DNA from: an uncultured Collinsella sp.
GTDB lineage: Bacteria > Actinomycetota > Coriobacteriia > Coriobacteriales > Coriobacteriaceae
NCBI GenBank assembly: GCA_902494085.1
Contig: CABURU010000003.1
Coordinates: 1-64,000, forward strand
Direction: 5' to 3'
DNA length: 64,000 nucleotides
Positions 46,060 through 54,547 of this stretch are shown in pieces. The notes under the pieces were generated by a model that was not told the origin of the DNA, ran no database searches, and worked only from the letters and a program-made list of their open reading frames with translations. The position numbers were made by a program, and so were the translations under genes. The stretch's first letter is position 1; each line of letters opens with the position of its first letter.

Positions 46060-47793
46060 GTGGCTACAGAAAAGTCTTCTTCGCGCTCATGGATGTCCGA
46101 TGCCGCGATCTATCAGATCTACCCGCGCTCGTTTAAGGATTCGACTGGTTCGGGTCTGGGCGATATCGCGGGCATTACCCAGCAGATGGACTATCTTGAG
46201 CGGCTGGGTATCGAGGCCATCTGGCTGAGCCCGTTTTACCCATCGCCTCTTGTCGATGGTGGCTATGATGTGGCGGACTACTGCGATGTCGATCCACGTC
46301 TCGGCTCGCTTGACGACTTCGATGATATGATCGCTGCGGCTCACGCGCGCGGCATCAAGGTCATCGTCGACATCGTGCCCAACCATTCATCCAGCCAGCA
46401 CCCCTGGTTCAAAGCCGCTCTTGCCGCCGGCCCCGGATCGCCCGAGCGCGCCCGTTATATCTTCCGCGATGGTCGCGGCGAGCATGGCGAGCTGCCTCCC
46501 ACCAATTGGAATGCCAACTTTGGCGGCCCCGCATGGACGCGTGTTGCGGACGGTCAGTGGTATCTGCACATGTTTACGCCCGAGCAGCCGGACTTTGACT
46601 GGTCATGCCCTGAGGTTCACGCGCTCTTTTGCGACGTCCTGGCGTTTTGGAGCGATCGAGGCGTCGACGGCTTTCGCATTGATGTGGCGCAGGGTCTCGC
46701 CAAGGATCTCGACCGCGATGACCTCGACCGGTGGCATCTCGCCGAGGGCGATGACATGGTTGACGACGGCACCCATCCGCTGTGGGACCGCAACGAGGTC
46801 CACGAGATCTATCGAGAGTGGCGCCGCGTGTTCGACCGCTATAATCCGCCACGCAGCGCCGTTGCCGAGGCGTGGGTGCTGCCCGAGCGCCAGTATCTCT
46901 ACGCGCGTCCCAGCGAGCTTGGCCAGACATTCAACTTTGAGTTTGCCAAGGCCACTTGGACCTATGATGACATGCACACTGCAATCGAGAAGGGCTTGAA
47001 GGCAGCCGTCGAATCCGATTCCGCCTCGACCTGGGTACTCTCCAACCACGACGTGCCGCGCGTGGCGACACGCTATGCCCTGCCGCAAATCAAGGCGACG
47101 CGCTACCACCAGATTGCGCTCGACTGGCTCTTGCGCGACGGGTCGTCTTATGATGAGGACCGTGAACTCGGCGAGCGCCGCGCGCGGGCGGCCCTTTTGC
47201 TTGAGCTGGCGCTTCCGGGCTCGGCATACGTGTATCAGGGTGAGGAGCTCGGCCTTTTTGAGGTGGCTGATATTCCGTGGGATGCACTCGAAGATCCCAC
47301 TGCGACCAATACGCACGGACCGAAGCGTGAGAAGGGGCGCGACGGCTGTCGTGTGCCCCTGCCGTGGGTGGCAGCGGACGATCCCGCGCATGGCGGATCG
47401 TTTGGGTTTTCGCCGGCAGACGCCGATGCGGCGCCCCATCTGCCGCAGCCTGCATGGTTTTCCGATTATGCTGCCGATAAGGAAGAAGCGGACCCGACAT
47501 CGATGCTTGCGCTCTATCGTGACGCCCTCTGGCTGCGGCGCAAGCTGCGCGGGTGCGCCAACGATCTTGCGTGGCTCGATCTTGACGGGCGCACCGGTCT
47601 TGCGGATGGTGCCGAGGGCGCTGAGGGCGGCGTCATCGCCTATCGCCGCGATAACGGCTGGGCGTGTGTGACGAACTTCGGTGCAGCACCTGTGGAGCTG
47701 CCGGCGGGCAGGGTCCTGCTCACCTCATCACCGCTTGCAGACGGCAGGCTCGCGCAGGACAGCTCTGCCTGGATCATGCTCGGCGAGATGTAG
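46060..47793 (+). CDS. GH13 alpha-glucosidase / oligo-1,6-glucosidase
   Basis: The 577-aa cytosolic glycoside hydrolase of family 13 has the N-terminal AIYQIYPRSFKDSTGSGLGDIAGI, region I VDIVPNHSS, nucleophile D208 in GFRIDV, acid/base E270 in VAEAWV and transition-state stabiliser D331 in SNHDVPR. It probably hydrolyses maltose, isomaltose or short alpha-glucans. The GTG at 46060 follows AAGGGAG by 9 nt; the much longer open frame upstream runs through tRNA genes and is not used. It stands alone between two tRNA clusters. Confidence 0.9.
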   Translation: MATEKSSSRSWMSDAAIYQIYPRSFKDSTGSGLGDIAGITQQMDYLERLGIEAIWLSPFYPSPLVDGGYDVADYCDVDPRLGSLDDFDDMIAAAHARGIKVIVDIVPNHSSSQHPWFKAALAAGPGSPERARYIFRDGRGEHGELPPTNWNANFGGPAWTRVADGQWYLHMFTPEQPDFDWSCPEVHALFCDVLAFWSDRGVDGFRIDVAQGLAKDLDRDDLDRWHLAEGDDMVDDGTHPLWDRNEVHEIYREWRRVFDRYNPPRSAVAEAWVLPERQYLYARPSELGQTFNFEFAKATWTYDDMHTAIEKGLKAAVESDSASTWVLSNHDVPRVATRYALPQIKATRYHQIALDWLLRDGSSYDEDRELGERRARAALLLELALPGSAYVYQGEELGLFEVADIPWDALEDPTATNTHGPKREKGRDGCRVPLPWVAADDPAHGGSFGFSPADADAAPHLPQPAWFSDYAADKEEADPTSMLALYRDALWLRRKLRGCANDLAWLDLDGRTGLADGAEGAEGGVIAYRRDNGWACVTNFGAAPVELPAGRVLLTSSPLADGRLAQDSSAWIMLGEM

Positions 47794-47874
47794 TGGCCTC
47801 TTGCGGCGAGTTTGCGTTTGCCTGCGCCTTCCGTGGTGGCTGATGTCTTCGCGAGGTTCGCGAGGGCGTCGCAA

Positions 47875-47922
47875 AACTTTTTAAAAAAAGTTCTTGCATT
47901 TGGGTGGATCATCCCGTATATT
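47875..47922 (+). promoter_or_regulatory. Promoter of tRNA-Gly copy 3 and tRNA-Val
   Basis: AACTTTTTAAAAAAAGTT (47875-47892) precedes -35 TTGCAT (47894-47899), a 17-nt spacer and -10 TATATT (47917-47922). It is the third example of the A/T-palindrome tRNA promoter. Confidence 0.78.
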
Positions 47923-47934
47923 AAATCCTCGCAG

Positions 47935-48010
47935 GCGGACATGGCTCAGTTGGTAGAGCACAACCTTGCCAAGGTTGGGGTCGCGGGTTCGAGCCCCGTT
48001 GTCCGCTCCA
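47935..48010 (+). tRNA. tRNA-Gly (GCC), copy 3
   Basis: A 76-nt cloverleaf identical to the two copies near 45.6-45.9 kb, with encoded CCA, about 12 nt after the -10 element. Confidence 0.95.
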
Positions 48011-48013
48011 TTT

Positions 48014-48088
48014 GGGCGTTTAGCTCAGGGGGAGAGCGCTTCCCTGACACGGAAGAGGTCAGAAGTTCAAATCTTCTAACGCCCACCA
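48014..48088 (+). tRNA. tRNA-Val (GAC)
   Basis: A 75-nt cloverleaf, acceptor GGGCGTT (48014-48020) with AACGCCC (48078-48084), A discriminator and CCA. Anticodon stem CTTCC/GGAAG encloses CTGACAC, giving GAC. It lies 3 nt after tRNA-Gly and shares its promoter. Confidence 0.95.
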
Positions 48089-48096
48089 AATGTTCG

Positions 48097-48133
48097 CAGC
48101 TCAGAGGCTATATCCTCTGGGCTGTTTTGTTTT
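48097..48133 (+). terminator. Terminator after tRNA-Val
   Basis: CAGCTCAGAGG (48097-48107) pairs with CCTCTGGGCTG (48114-48124) with one mismatch, followed by TTTTGTTTTG. Confidence 0.83.
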
Positions 48134-48449
48134 GCCACCAAGCACGCCGCCAATATAAGCCACCAAATATTGATCCAAGGTCTGTACGCGATGGTCTTCG
48201 CATCCCGTAGAGGTGCCGGCAGATTGCATACGTCCTGGCCGATCGTGACCGCAACATGTTGGTCAAGCATAATCTTTTGGATTCTTTTGGCGTGAGCGAC
48301 TTGATTTTGGTAGGATTTGTCAGCGGCTTGACTAAGGGGGTTTTATAACTGCCATGCAGGTAGCCGTGTTGGTAGCGTTTTACCGACTTGCCAAGAACCC
48401 CTCATTTTTAATGCGTCTGCAAAATGACTAATTGCTTTGACCTGCTGAA
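48134..48449. other. Interval between tRNA-Val and nrdD promoter, with possible gene remnant
   Basis: No convincing gene. On the minus strand an open frame runs from a stop near 48338 through 48076, encoding about 87 residues with coding-like composition (it includes KRIQKIMLDQHVAVTIGQDV and AYRPWINIWWLI). It reads into the tRNA terminator at its C-terminal end. It could be a decayed fragment inserted next to a tRNA gene, but no family is recognised. Confidence 0.35.
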
Positions 48450-48465
48450 ACACTATATGTTGTGT
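48450..48465. promoter_or_regulatory. NrdR box upstream of nrdD
   Basis: ACACTATATGTTGTGT is a close match to the 16-bp NrdR consensus (ACAC-AT-rich centre-TTGTGT). It abuts a candidate -35 TTGACC (48466-48471) with a -10 TATAGA at 48490-48495. A weaker second box-like stretch (ACAGGATATAGATG, from 48484) overlaps that -10. NrdR represses ribonucleotide reductase genes, so the target fits. Confidence 0.75.
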
Positions 48466-48495
48466 TTGACCTAAAAAAAGAATACAGGATATAGA

Positions 48496-48722
48496 TGCCT
48501 CTTTGTCGTATGATAGATGGCGGACAGAGAACGAAGACCTTAACTGCCTCTTTTGAACGTGTCCTTGAGCCGCTTGATCGGCTCCAGGGAATGTCCGCAT
48601 GGAGGCTTATGGTTTATCGAGAACACAGATTGCGCGACGGCGCCGCAAGACAGGGGCAAGCCCTGCCAGGTATCGTTTGGCTCTGAAGCGCGATGAGGCT
48701 ACGATACGAAAGAGGCAAGAGG
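48496..48722 (+). other. Long 5' leader of nrdD
   Basis: If transcription starts just after the candidate -10, about 220 nt of untranslated RNA precede nrdD. It holds several small helices: GAGCCG/CGGCTC near 48570, GGGC-AA-GCCC near 48656, and GTATCGT (48670-48676) with ACGATAC (48701-48707) just before the ribosome site. No known riboswitch class is recognised. Confidence 0.4.
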
Positions 48723-50945
48723 ATGAAGATCATCAAGCGCAGCGGCACCGAGGTTGTCTTTGACATCGATAAGATCGTCAATGCCATCCGCGCCGCAAAC
48801 TTGGAGGTCGAGGAGAGCTCTCGTCTTACCGACCGCCAGGTGGTTTACGCGGCACAAAACGTCGCCGAGGCATGCGAGAACGCGGGCCACACCGTGTCGG
48901 TCGAGGAGATTCAGGATCTGGTCGAGGACGAGATCATGCGTCTCGACTGCTACGAGGTCGCTCGCCATTACATCATCTATCGCTATGTTCAGAGCCTGAA
49001 GCGCCAGAAGAACACGACCGACGACAAGATTCTGTCGCTGATTGAGTGCAACAACGAAGAGGTCAAGCAGGAGAACTCCAACAAGAACCCGACCGTCAAT
49101 TCCGTTCAGCGTGACTACATGGCCGGCGAGATCTCCAAGGACCTGACCCAGCGTGTGCTGCTGCCCCAGGAGATTGTGGATGCTCACAATGAGGGTCTGA
49201 TCCACTTCCATGATTCGGACTACTTTGCCCAGCACATGCATAACTGCGACCTGGTGAACCTGGAGGATATGCTCCAGAACGGTACTGTTATCTCGGGTAC
49301 GCTGATTGAGAAGCCGCACAGCTTCTCGACCGCCTGCAACATCGCGACGCAGATCATCGCCCAGGTTGCTTCCTCCCAGTATGGTGGCCAGTCGATTTCG
49401 CTGACCCATCTTGCCCCGTTCGTCGAGGTGAGCCGTCAAAAGATTCGCGTCGAGGTCGCCCGCGAGCTCGAGGAGCTCGGCGTTTCCGCATCTCCCGAAA
49501 AGGTCCGCGAGGTTGTTGAGGATCGCCTGCGTGACGAGATCCGTCGCGGCGTTCAGACGATTCAGTATCAGGTCGTGACCCTTATGACCACCAACGGCCA
49601 GGCGCCGTTCGTGACGGTCTTTATGTATCTTAACGAGGCCCGTACGCCTCAGGAGAAGCACGACCTTGCCATGATCGTGGAGGAGACGCTTCGCCAGCGC
49701 TACGAGGGCGTTAAGAACGAGGCCGGCGTATGGATCACCCCGGCATTCCCCAAGCTTATCTATGTACTCGAGGACGATAACGTTCACGAGGATTCCCCGT
49801 ACTTCTACCTGACCCAGCTGGCTGCCAAGTGCACTGCCAAGCGTATGGTGCCCGATTACATCTCCGAGAAAAAGATGCGCGAGCTCAAGCTGTCGAAGGG
49901 CGAGACCGCGGGTAACGGCGACTGCTATACCTGCATGGGCTGCCGCAGCTTCTTGACGCCCGACCGCTCGGGCAACGGCTTTAACAACGTTGCCAACGCG
50001 CTAAACTACGACCCGAACAAGCCCAAGTACTATGGTCGCTTTAACCAGGGCGTCGTGACCATCAACCTGCCCGATGTCGCGCTGAGCTCGCATCAGGATA
50101 TGGATAAGTTCTGGAAGATCTTCGACGAGCGCCTTGAGCTGTGCCACCGTGCCCTGCTGTGCCGTCATGAGCGCCTGATGGGTACGCTTTCTGACGCCGC
50201 ACCGATTCTGTGGCAGTACGGCGCCCTCGCTCGTCTGAAGAAGGGCGAGACGATCGACAAGCTGCTCGTGGGCGGTTACTCCACCATTAGTCTGGGTTAT
50301 GCCGGCCTGTACGAGTGCGTCAAGTACATGACGGGCCACAGCCACACCGAGAAGGAGGGCACGCCGTTTGCCATGGCCGTCATGCAGCGCATGAACGACA
50401 AGTGCGCCGAGTGGAAGGCCGAAAGCGATATTGACTTCTCGCTGTACGGTACCCCGCTTGAGTCGACGACCTACAAGTTCGCCAAGTGCCTGCAGCGTCG
50501 TTTTGGCATCATCCCGGGCGTGACGGACAAGGGCTACATCACCAACAGCTACCACGTCCACGTGTCCGAGGAGATCGACGCCTTCGATAAGCTTAAGTTT
50601 GAGGGCATGTTCCAGCAGCTTTCGCCGGGCGGTGCCATCTCCTACGTCGAGGTTCCCAACATGCAGGACAACCTCAAGGCTGTCATTCGCGTGATGCAGT
50701 ACATCTACGACAACATCATGTACGCCGAGCTCAACACCAAGAGCGACTACTGCCAGGTGTGCGGCTACGACGGTGAGATCAAGATTGTCGAGGATGACGG
50801 CAAGCTGGTGTGGGAGTGCCCTAACTGCGGCAACCGCGATCAGGAGAAGATGAATGTTGCCCGTCGCACGTGCGGCTACATCGGTACCCAGTTCTGGAAC
50901 CAGGGTCGAACCGAGGAGATCCGCGACCGCGTGCTGCATCTCTAA
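48723..50945 (+). CDS. nrdD: Anaerobic ribonucleoside-triphosphate reductase
   Basis: The 740-aa class III ribonucleotide reductase makes dNTPs under anoxic conditions using a glycyl radical. An N-terminal ATP-cone (about residues 1-95, KIIKRSGTEVVFDIDKI) gives allosteric control. The radical site is G718 in RRTCGYIG near the C terminus. Zinc-ligand cysteines are C677, C680, C699 and C702 (CQVCG and CPNCG). The ATG at 48723 follows AAAGAGG. NrdG, its activase, is encoded 426 nt downstream. No oxygen-dependent reductase is in the window. Confidence 0.96.
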   Translation: MKIIKRSGTEVVFDIDKIVNAIRAANLEVEESSRLTDRQVVYAAQNVAEACENAGHTVSVEEIQDLVEDEIMRLDCYEVARHYIIYRYVQSLKRQKNTTDDKILSLIECNNEEVKQENSNKNPTVNSVQRDYMAGEISKDLTQRVLLPQEIVDAHNEGLIHFHDSDYFAQHMHNCDLVNLEDMLQNGTVISGTLIEKPHSFSTACNIATQIIAQVASSQYGGQSISLTHLAPFVEVSRQKIRVEVARELEELGVSASPEKVREVVEDRLRDEIRRGVQTIQYQVVTLMTTNGQAPFVTVFMYLNEARTPQEKHDLAMIVEETLRQRYEGVKNEAGVWITPAFPKLIYVLEDDNVHEDSPYFYLTQLAAKCTAKRMVPDYISEKKMRELKLSKGETAGNGDCYTCMGCRSFLTPDRSGNGFNNVANALNYDPNKPKYYGRFNQGVVTINLPDVALSSHQDMDKFWKIFDERLELCHRALLCRHERLMGTLSDAAPILWQYGALARLKKGETIDKLLVGGYSTISLGYAGLYECVKYMTGHSHTEKEGTPFAMAVMQRMNDKCAEWKAESDIDFSLYGTPLESTTYKFAKCLQRRFGIIPGVTDKGYITNSYHVHVSEEIDAFDKLKFEGMFQQLSPGGAISYVEVPNMQDNLKAVIRVMQYIYDNIMYAELNTKSDYCQVCGYDGEIKIVEDDGKLVWECPNCGNRDQEKMNVARRTCGYIGTQFWNQGRTEEIRDRVLHL

Positions 50946-50956
50946 TAACCATCCCA

Positions 50957-51094
50957 GGCCGCCCCGTAGCGAGGCCCCGGACCTTTACTCGCTATTTCGG
51001 ACAGTCCTGGCTCACGACGGAGGCGCCACTGGCGCCTCCTGTTCGTGCGGAACTCATATCGAGCAAAGGTCCGGGGCCTCGCTACGGGGCGGCC
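50957..51094. repeat. 138-nt extended palindrome (long hairpin C)
   Basis: Perfect 30-bp arms span 50957-50986 and 51065-51094 (5' arm starts GGCCGCCCCGTAGCGAGG). Inner helices include CTCG/CGAG (50988-50991, 51060-51063), CACGA/TCGTG (51013-51017, 51043-51047) and GGAGGCGCC (51019-51027) with GGCGCCTCC (51031-51039). It lies just after nrdD, with no T-run. Confidence 0.87.
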
Positions 51095-51272
51095 AAGTTG
51101 ACGTAGCTGAGATGCAGCTCGCGGTCTGCTCACTCCTCGAAGTTTTTAGCGGAAATAATTCGAGCTGCAGCAGCGATTGATTTGCAATGGCGGTTGAGCT
51201 GCAACAAAGTTTTTATTGGACCTCGAACCCTATACTCGATGTTCGCTTCGTTCATTGAGTTACCCTTTGCAT

Positions 51273-51356
51273 GAGGCCGGGACATATCGTCCCGCCCGCA
51301 GTTTCGCAGGCCGAAGGCCGAGAATGTTTGAGGACGGGATGATATGTCCCGACCTC
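51273..51356. repeat. 84-nt inverted-repeat element (long hairpin D) flanked by direct repeats
   Basis: Arms CGGGACATATCGTCCCG (51278-51294) and CGGGATGATATGTCCCG (51335-51351) pair with one mismatch, extended by GAGG/CCTC (51273-51276, 51353-51356), with inner GGCC-GAA-GGCC. The 8-bp sequence GAGTTACC occurs on both sides (51257-51264 and 51363-51370), like a target-site duplication. The right copy lies in the nrdG ribosome-site region. Confidence 0.75.
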
Positions 51357-51371
51357 CCGGGAGAGTTACCT

Positions 51372-51953
51372 ATGAACTACGCGAACATTAAGTATTTCGA
51401 CATTGCTGATGGGGAAGGCGTTCGTACTTCTCTGTTTGTGAGCGGGTGCCGTCGTGGGTGCAAGAATTGCTTTAACTCTGTCGCGTGGGACTTTGCTGCG
51501 GGTGAGCCGTTCGATCGTGCCGTCGAGGACAAGATTATCGAGAGCCTCGACCATCCCTTTATCGATGGCCTGACGATTCTGGGCGGCGAGCCTATGGAGC
51601 CCGAGAATCAGGCGGGGCTTGTTGACTTTATCGAACGCGTGCGTGCGGCCTATCCCGCGGGGTCGGGCAAGACCATTTGGTGCTTTACCGGCGACGTGCT
51701 CGAGGAGCTTATGCCGGGTGGTCGTCACCATACCGAGGCGACGGACCGTATCCTTGCCTGCCTCGATATGTTGGTGGATGGCCCGTTTGTTCAGGATCTG
51801 TACGATATCTCATTGCGTTTTAGGGGCTCGAGCAATCAGCGCGTGATTGATATGAACGCCACGCGCGCCCGTGCTGTGCGCGAGGGCGTTGCGCTTTGCG
51901 ACGCTGTGGAGCTTTGGCGGGACGATCCGGTCTATTCGACCCATACTATGTAG
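51372..51953 (+). CDS. nrdG: Anaerobic ribonucleotide reductase activating enzyme
   Basis: The 193-aa radical-SAM enzyme installs the glycyl radical on NrdD. The cluster-binding cysteines are C26, C30 and C33 (GCRRGCKNC), and the SAM-binding GGEP motif (ILGGEPM) follows. Length fits the family (about 150-200 aa). The ATG at 51372 follows GGGAGAG at 51358-51364; longer in-frame starts would read through the inverted-repeat element. Paired with nrdD. Confidence 0.93.
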   Translation: MNYANIKYFDIADGEGVRTSLFVSGCRRGCKNCFNSVAWDFAAGEPFDRAVEDKIIESLDHPFIDGLTILGGEPMEPENQAGLVDFIERVRAAYPAGSGKTIWCFTGDVLEELMPGGRHHTEATDRILACLDMLVDGPFVQDLYDISLRFRGSSNQRVIDMNATRARAVREGVALCDAVELWRDDPVYSTHTM

Positions 51954-52019
51954 CTTGTGGCCGATGCCAAAGGGCGTGGTACCATAGCGCGAACGCAAAA
52001 TCGGAAAAGTGAGGCCCAG

Positions 52020-52577
52020 ATGGTCGATCAGGAAAAAGTCGAGGCCGCCATTAAGCTGTTGCTTGAGGGCATAGGCGAGGACCCAACTCGTGAGGGCCTG
52101 CTGGAGACCCCGGCGCGCGTTGCCCGTATGTATGGTGAGATCGCCGGTGGTATGGACCAGAGTGCCGAGGAGCACCTGTCCAAAACCTTTGCCGTCGCTT
52201 CGAACGATTTGGTTATCGAGCGCGACATCACGTTTTACTCGCTGTGCGAGCATCATCTGCTGCCGTTTTACGGCAAGGCTGCCATTGGCTATATCCCCAA
52301 CGGCCGTGTCGCAGGGCTTTCTAAGCTTGCCCGCACGGTAGAGGTCTACGCCCGTCGTCTGCAGCTGCAGGAGCAGTTGTGCGCACAAGTTGCCGATGCC
52401 CTCATGGAGTATCTCGCTCCCCAGGGAGCGATTGTGCTCATGGAAGCTGAGCATATGTGCATGACCATGCGCGGCGTGCAAAAGCCTGGCACCAAGACCG
52501 TGACGCTCGCTCGTCGCGGCGTCTTTGAGGCCGATCCGGCGCTCGAGGAGCGATTCTTTAGGATGCTGGGACGCTAA
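52020..52577 (+). CDS. folE: GTP cyclohydrolase I
   Basis: The 185-aa enzyme converts GTP to 7,8-dihydroneopterin triphosphate, the first step of folate synthesis. Zinc ligands C76 and H79 (LCEHHLLPF) and C147 (HMCMTMRG) are present, as are [15 protein letters not shown] and RLQLQEQL. The ATG at 52020 follows GTGAGG. An HD-domain gene and folB follow in the same direction, forming a folate cluster. Confidence 0.95.
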   Translation: MVDQEKVEAAIKLLLEGIGEDPTREGLLETPARVARMYGEIAGGMDQSAEEHLSKTFAVASNDLVIERDITFYSLCEHHLLPFYGKAAIGYIPNGRVAGLSKLARTVEVYARRLQLQEQLCAQVADALMEYLAPQGAIVLMEAEHMCMTMRGVQKPGTKTVTLARRGVFEADPALEERFFRMLGR

Positions 52578-52579
52578 CT

Positions 52580-53161
52580 ATGAGAGTCGTCAACGACTTT
52601 ACATCGAATACTGACGAGGGAACGCCGCGTCGCGGTTTTATGGCTTCGGGCCTGGCGCCTTTTGGTGCCATGCCTCGCATTGATTACATCTGTGCCAACG
52701 GTCTGTTCCGGCGGCACCTGGGCAGCATTGCACAGTTGGAATCGGGGCGCATCTTCTGCCGCCACGGTATTGACCACCTGCTGGATGTCGCTCGCATTAT
52801 GTGGATCAAGAATCTCGAGGAACAGCTCGAATTTGACCGCGAGGTCATCTACGCCACGGCACTTCTTCACGATATCGGCAAAGATGAACAGTATGAATCG
52901 GGTATATCCCATGATGTTGCAAGCGAACGCGTCGCTGATGCGATTCTCGGCGGTATGCCCGATGACGTAGCGTTTGAGCCGGCCGATGCCGCAGCCATTA
53001 AGACGGCCATTCTGGGCCATCGAAAGCTGCGCGTGAACAGCCAACCGCTCGAGCGCCTGCTCTATGCAGCCGACAAAGCGTCGCGCGCCTGCTTTGCATG
53101 CCCCGCGCGCAATGCTTGCAACTGGAGCGATGATAAAAAGAACCTGTCGATTCGCGTGTAG
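52580..53161 (+). CDS. HD-domain phosphohydrolase within the folate cluster
   Basis: The 193-aa HD-superfamily protein has metal-binding residues in CRHGIDHLLDV (His), LLHDIGKDE (His-Asp) and ADKASR (Asp), so an active phosphohydrolase is likely. A Cys-rich C-terminal motif CFACPARNACNW follows, conserved in this subfamily and possibly metal-binding. It starts 3 nt after folE with no clear ribosome site, implying coupling. Between folE and folB the missing chemistry is removal of phosphates from dihydroneopterin triphosphate; this protein is a candidate, but that is inference from context. Confidence 0.8.
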   Translation: MRVVNDFTSNTDEGTPRRGFMASGLAPFGAMPRIDYICANGLFRRHLGSIAQLESGRIFCRHGIDHLLDVARIMWIKNLEEQLEFDREVIYATALLHDIGKDEQYESGISHDVASERVADAILGGMPDDVAFEPADAAAIKTAILGHRKLRVNSQPLERLLYAADKASRACFACPARNACNWSDDKKNLSIRV

Positions 53162-53204
53162 TTAGTTTACGCGGTCGGGGTTCTAAACGAAGGAGACGAT
53201 CGCG

Positions 53205-53690
53205 ATGAGCAACAAGAAACTGCCCGAGAATGCAACCAAGACTGAAGGCGCCGAGCTCGCCCGCCGTGGAAGGGGCGAAATATCCACCGCAACGGCGGTG
53301 CCCCACGTGAACTATGACGATCTGCGCCATGCCGACCGCATCACCGTTGAAGGTCTTGAGGTTTTTGCTAACCACGGCGTGTATCCCGAAGAGAACGCGC
53401 TGGGCCAGAAATTCATCGTGTCCTTGGTACTCTATGCTGACCTGCGTGCAGCGGGAGAGCACGATAACTTGGACGCCTCGATTGACTACGGCTCGGTGTG
53501 CCACGATGTCGATGGCTATCTGCGCGAGCATACGTTTAAGCTCATCGAGGCGGCAGCTGAAGGTACGGCCCAGATGCTGCTGCGCCGTTATCCCTCGCTG
53601 CTTGGTGTGCGCATCAAGCTCGATAAGCCGTGGGCGCCTGTTGGCCTGCCCTTGGCAAGCTGTGGCGTCGAGATCGAGCGTGTGCGCTAA
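53205..53690 (+). CDS. folB: Dihydroneopterin aldolase
   Basis: The 161-aa protein contains a FolB domain from about residue 43: DRITVEGLEVFANHGVYPEE (with the catalytic Glu), DYGSVCHDV, LIEAAAEG and IKLDKPWAPVG. It cleaves dihydroneopterin to 6-hydroxymethyl-dihydropterin and glycolaldehyde. The first 40 or so residues are a charged extension not typical of the family (about 120 aa). The ATG follows GAAGGAGA. Confidence 0.92.
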   Translation: MSNKKLPENATKTEGAELARRGRGEISTATAVPHVNYDDLRHADRITVEGLEVFANHGVYPEENALGQKFIVSLVLYADLRAAGEHDNLDASIDYGSVCHDVDGYLREHTFKLIEAAAEGTAQMLLRRYPSLLGVRIKLDKPWAPVGLPLASCGVEIERVR

Positions 53691-53696
53691 CCGGTT

Positions 53697-54473
53697 CTAA
53701 TACGTCTCTATGGGTGGCTGCTTGAGCCGCTGCGACAGAGCCCTGTTGTTGGGGCAGTACGTGTCGAGCAGCGCGTGAAACCGATGATTGTGGCTCGGCT
53801 CGAGCAGGTGGACGAGCTCGTGGGCGACAACCATGTCAAGGCACTCGACGGGGTAGGCGGCAAGTTCTCGTGCGATGCGAATGGCGCCGGTTTTGGGCGT
53901 GCATGATCCCCAGCGCGTTTTCATGCTGCGCACGGAAACGCGGGAAACGGCGACACCCATTGCGATTTCGTATGCGTGCACCATATCACGCAGCGCCGAT
54001 GTGACTTCGGACGTATAGAGCTGGTCAATATGGGCTTGGATCTCACTGGGCGTTAAGCCGTCGAGGGTCGCATTCCACTTGGCCTGCGGACGTTCGTCTG
54101 GCTCGTCGGCACCCATAAAACTTGCGAAGGTGGCCTGCTTGGGCCGCGGTGCGGGTGATGCAAAGTTGTGATCGAGTGCGTCCTGTACCGTGATGGGCTT
54201 GCCCCAAAGCGCAATGATGGACGAGGGGCTGAGCGGCTCTCGTGCCGTCGCCTGACGTTGCTCGCGCTGGGCAAGCCGGCTGATAATCCAGGCGCTGTTG
54301 CGCTTCACAAACGCTTCGATGCGCTCGCGACTGGCGCCGAGCGGTGCGCTGGCGTGGACCTCACCGCTCGATGTGACGCGTAGGTTGAAGTTCTTGACGC
54401 GCTTTTTGGTAACGACGACGGGGATGGGCGTCCCATGCGGTCGGGATACGGAAATCGTAAACTGCTGCGTCAA
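53697..54473 (-). CDS. YgjP/SprT-like zinc metallopeptidase (DUF45)
   Basis: The 258-aa protein has the C-terminal zinc-binding motif HELVHLLEPSHNHRF (HExxH plus a downstream His) and the family sequences MKTRWGSCTPKTGAIRI and LDMVVAHELVH. Members are thought to be metallopeptidases of unknown substrate. The start is uncertain: TTG at 54473 has AAGGA at the right distance, ATG at 54506 has none but is a better codon. Convergent with folB, with only 6 nt between the stops. Confidence 0.82.
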   Translation of the reverse strand: MTQQFTISVSRPHGTPIPVVVTKKRVKNFNLRVTSSGEVHASAPLGASRERIEAFVKRNSAWIISRLAQREQRQATAREPLSPSSIIALWGKPITVQDALDHNFASPAPRPKQATFASFMGADEPDERPQAKWNATLDGLTPSEIQAHIDQLYTSEVTSALRDMVHAYEIAMGVAVSRVSVRSMKTRWGSCTPKTGAIRIARELAAYPVECLDMVVAHELVHLLEPSHNHRFHALLDTYCPNNRALSQRLKQPPIETY

Positions 54474-54547
54474 AAGCGGTCCTTCAGATTGGGGACGGGC
54501 CGGCATGTCAACCGTTCGGCATGCCGACCTGCTCAAGGGATGTGAAA

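Noticed and set aside
50854..51180. Open frames crossing palindrome C
   Set aside because: They result from the repeat arms and overlap the nrdD end without ribosome sites.
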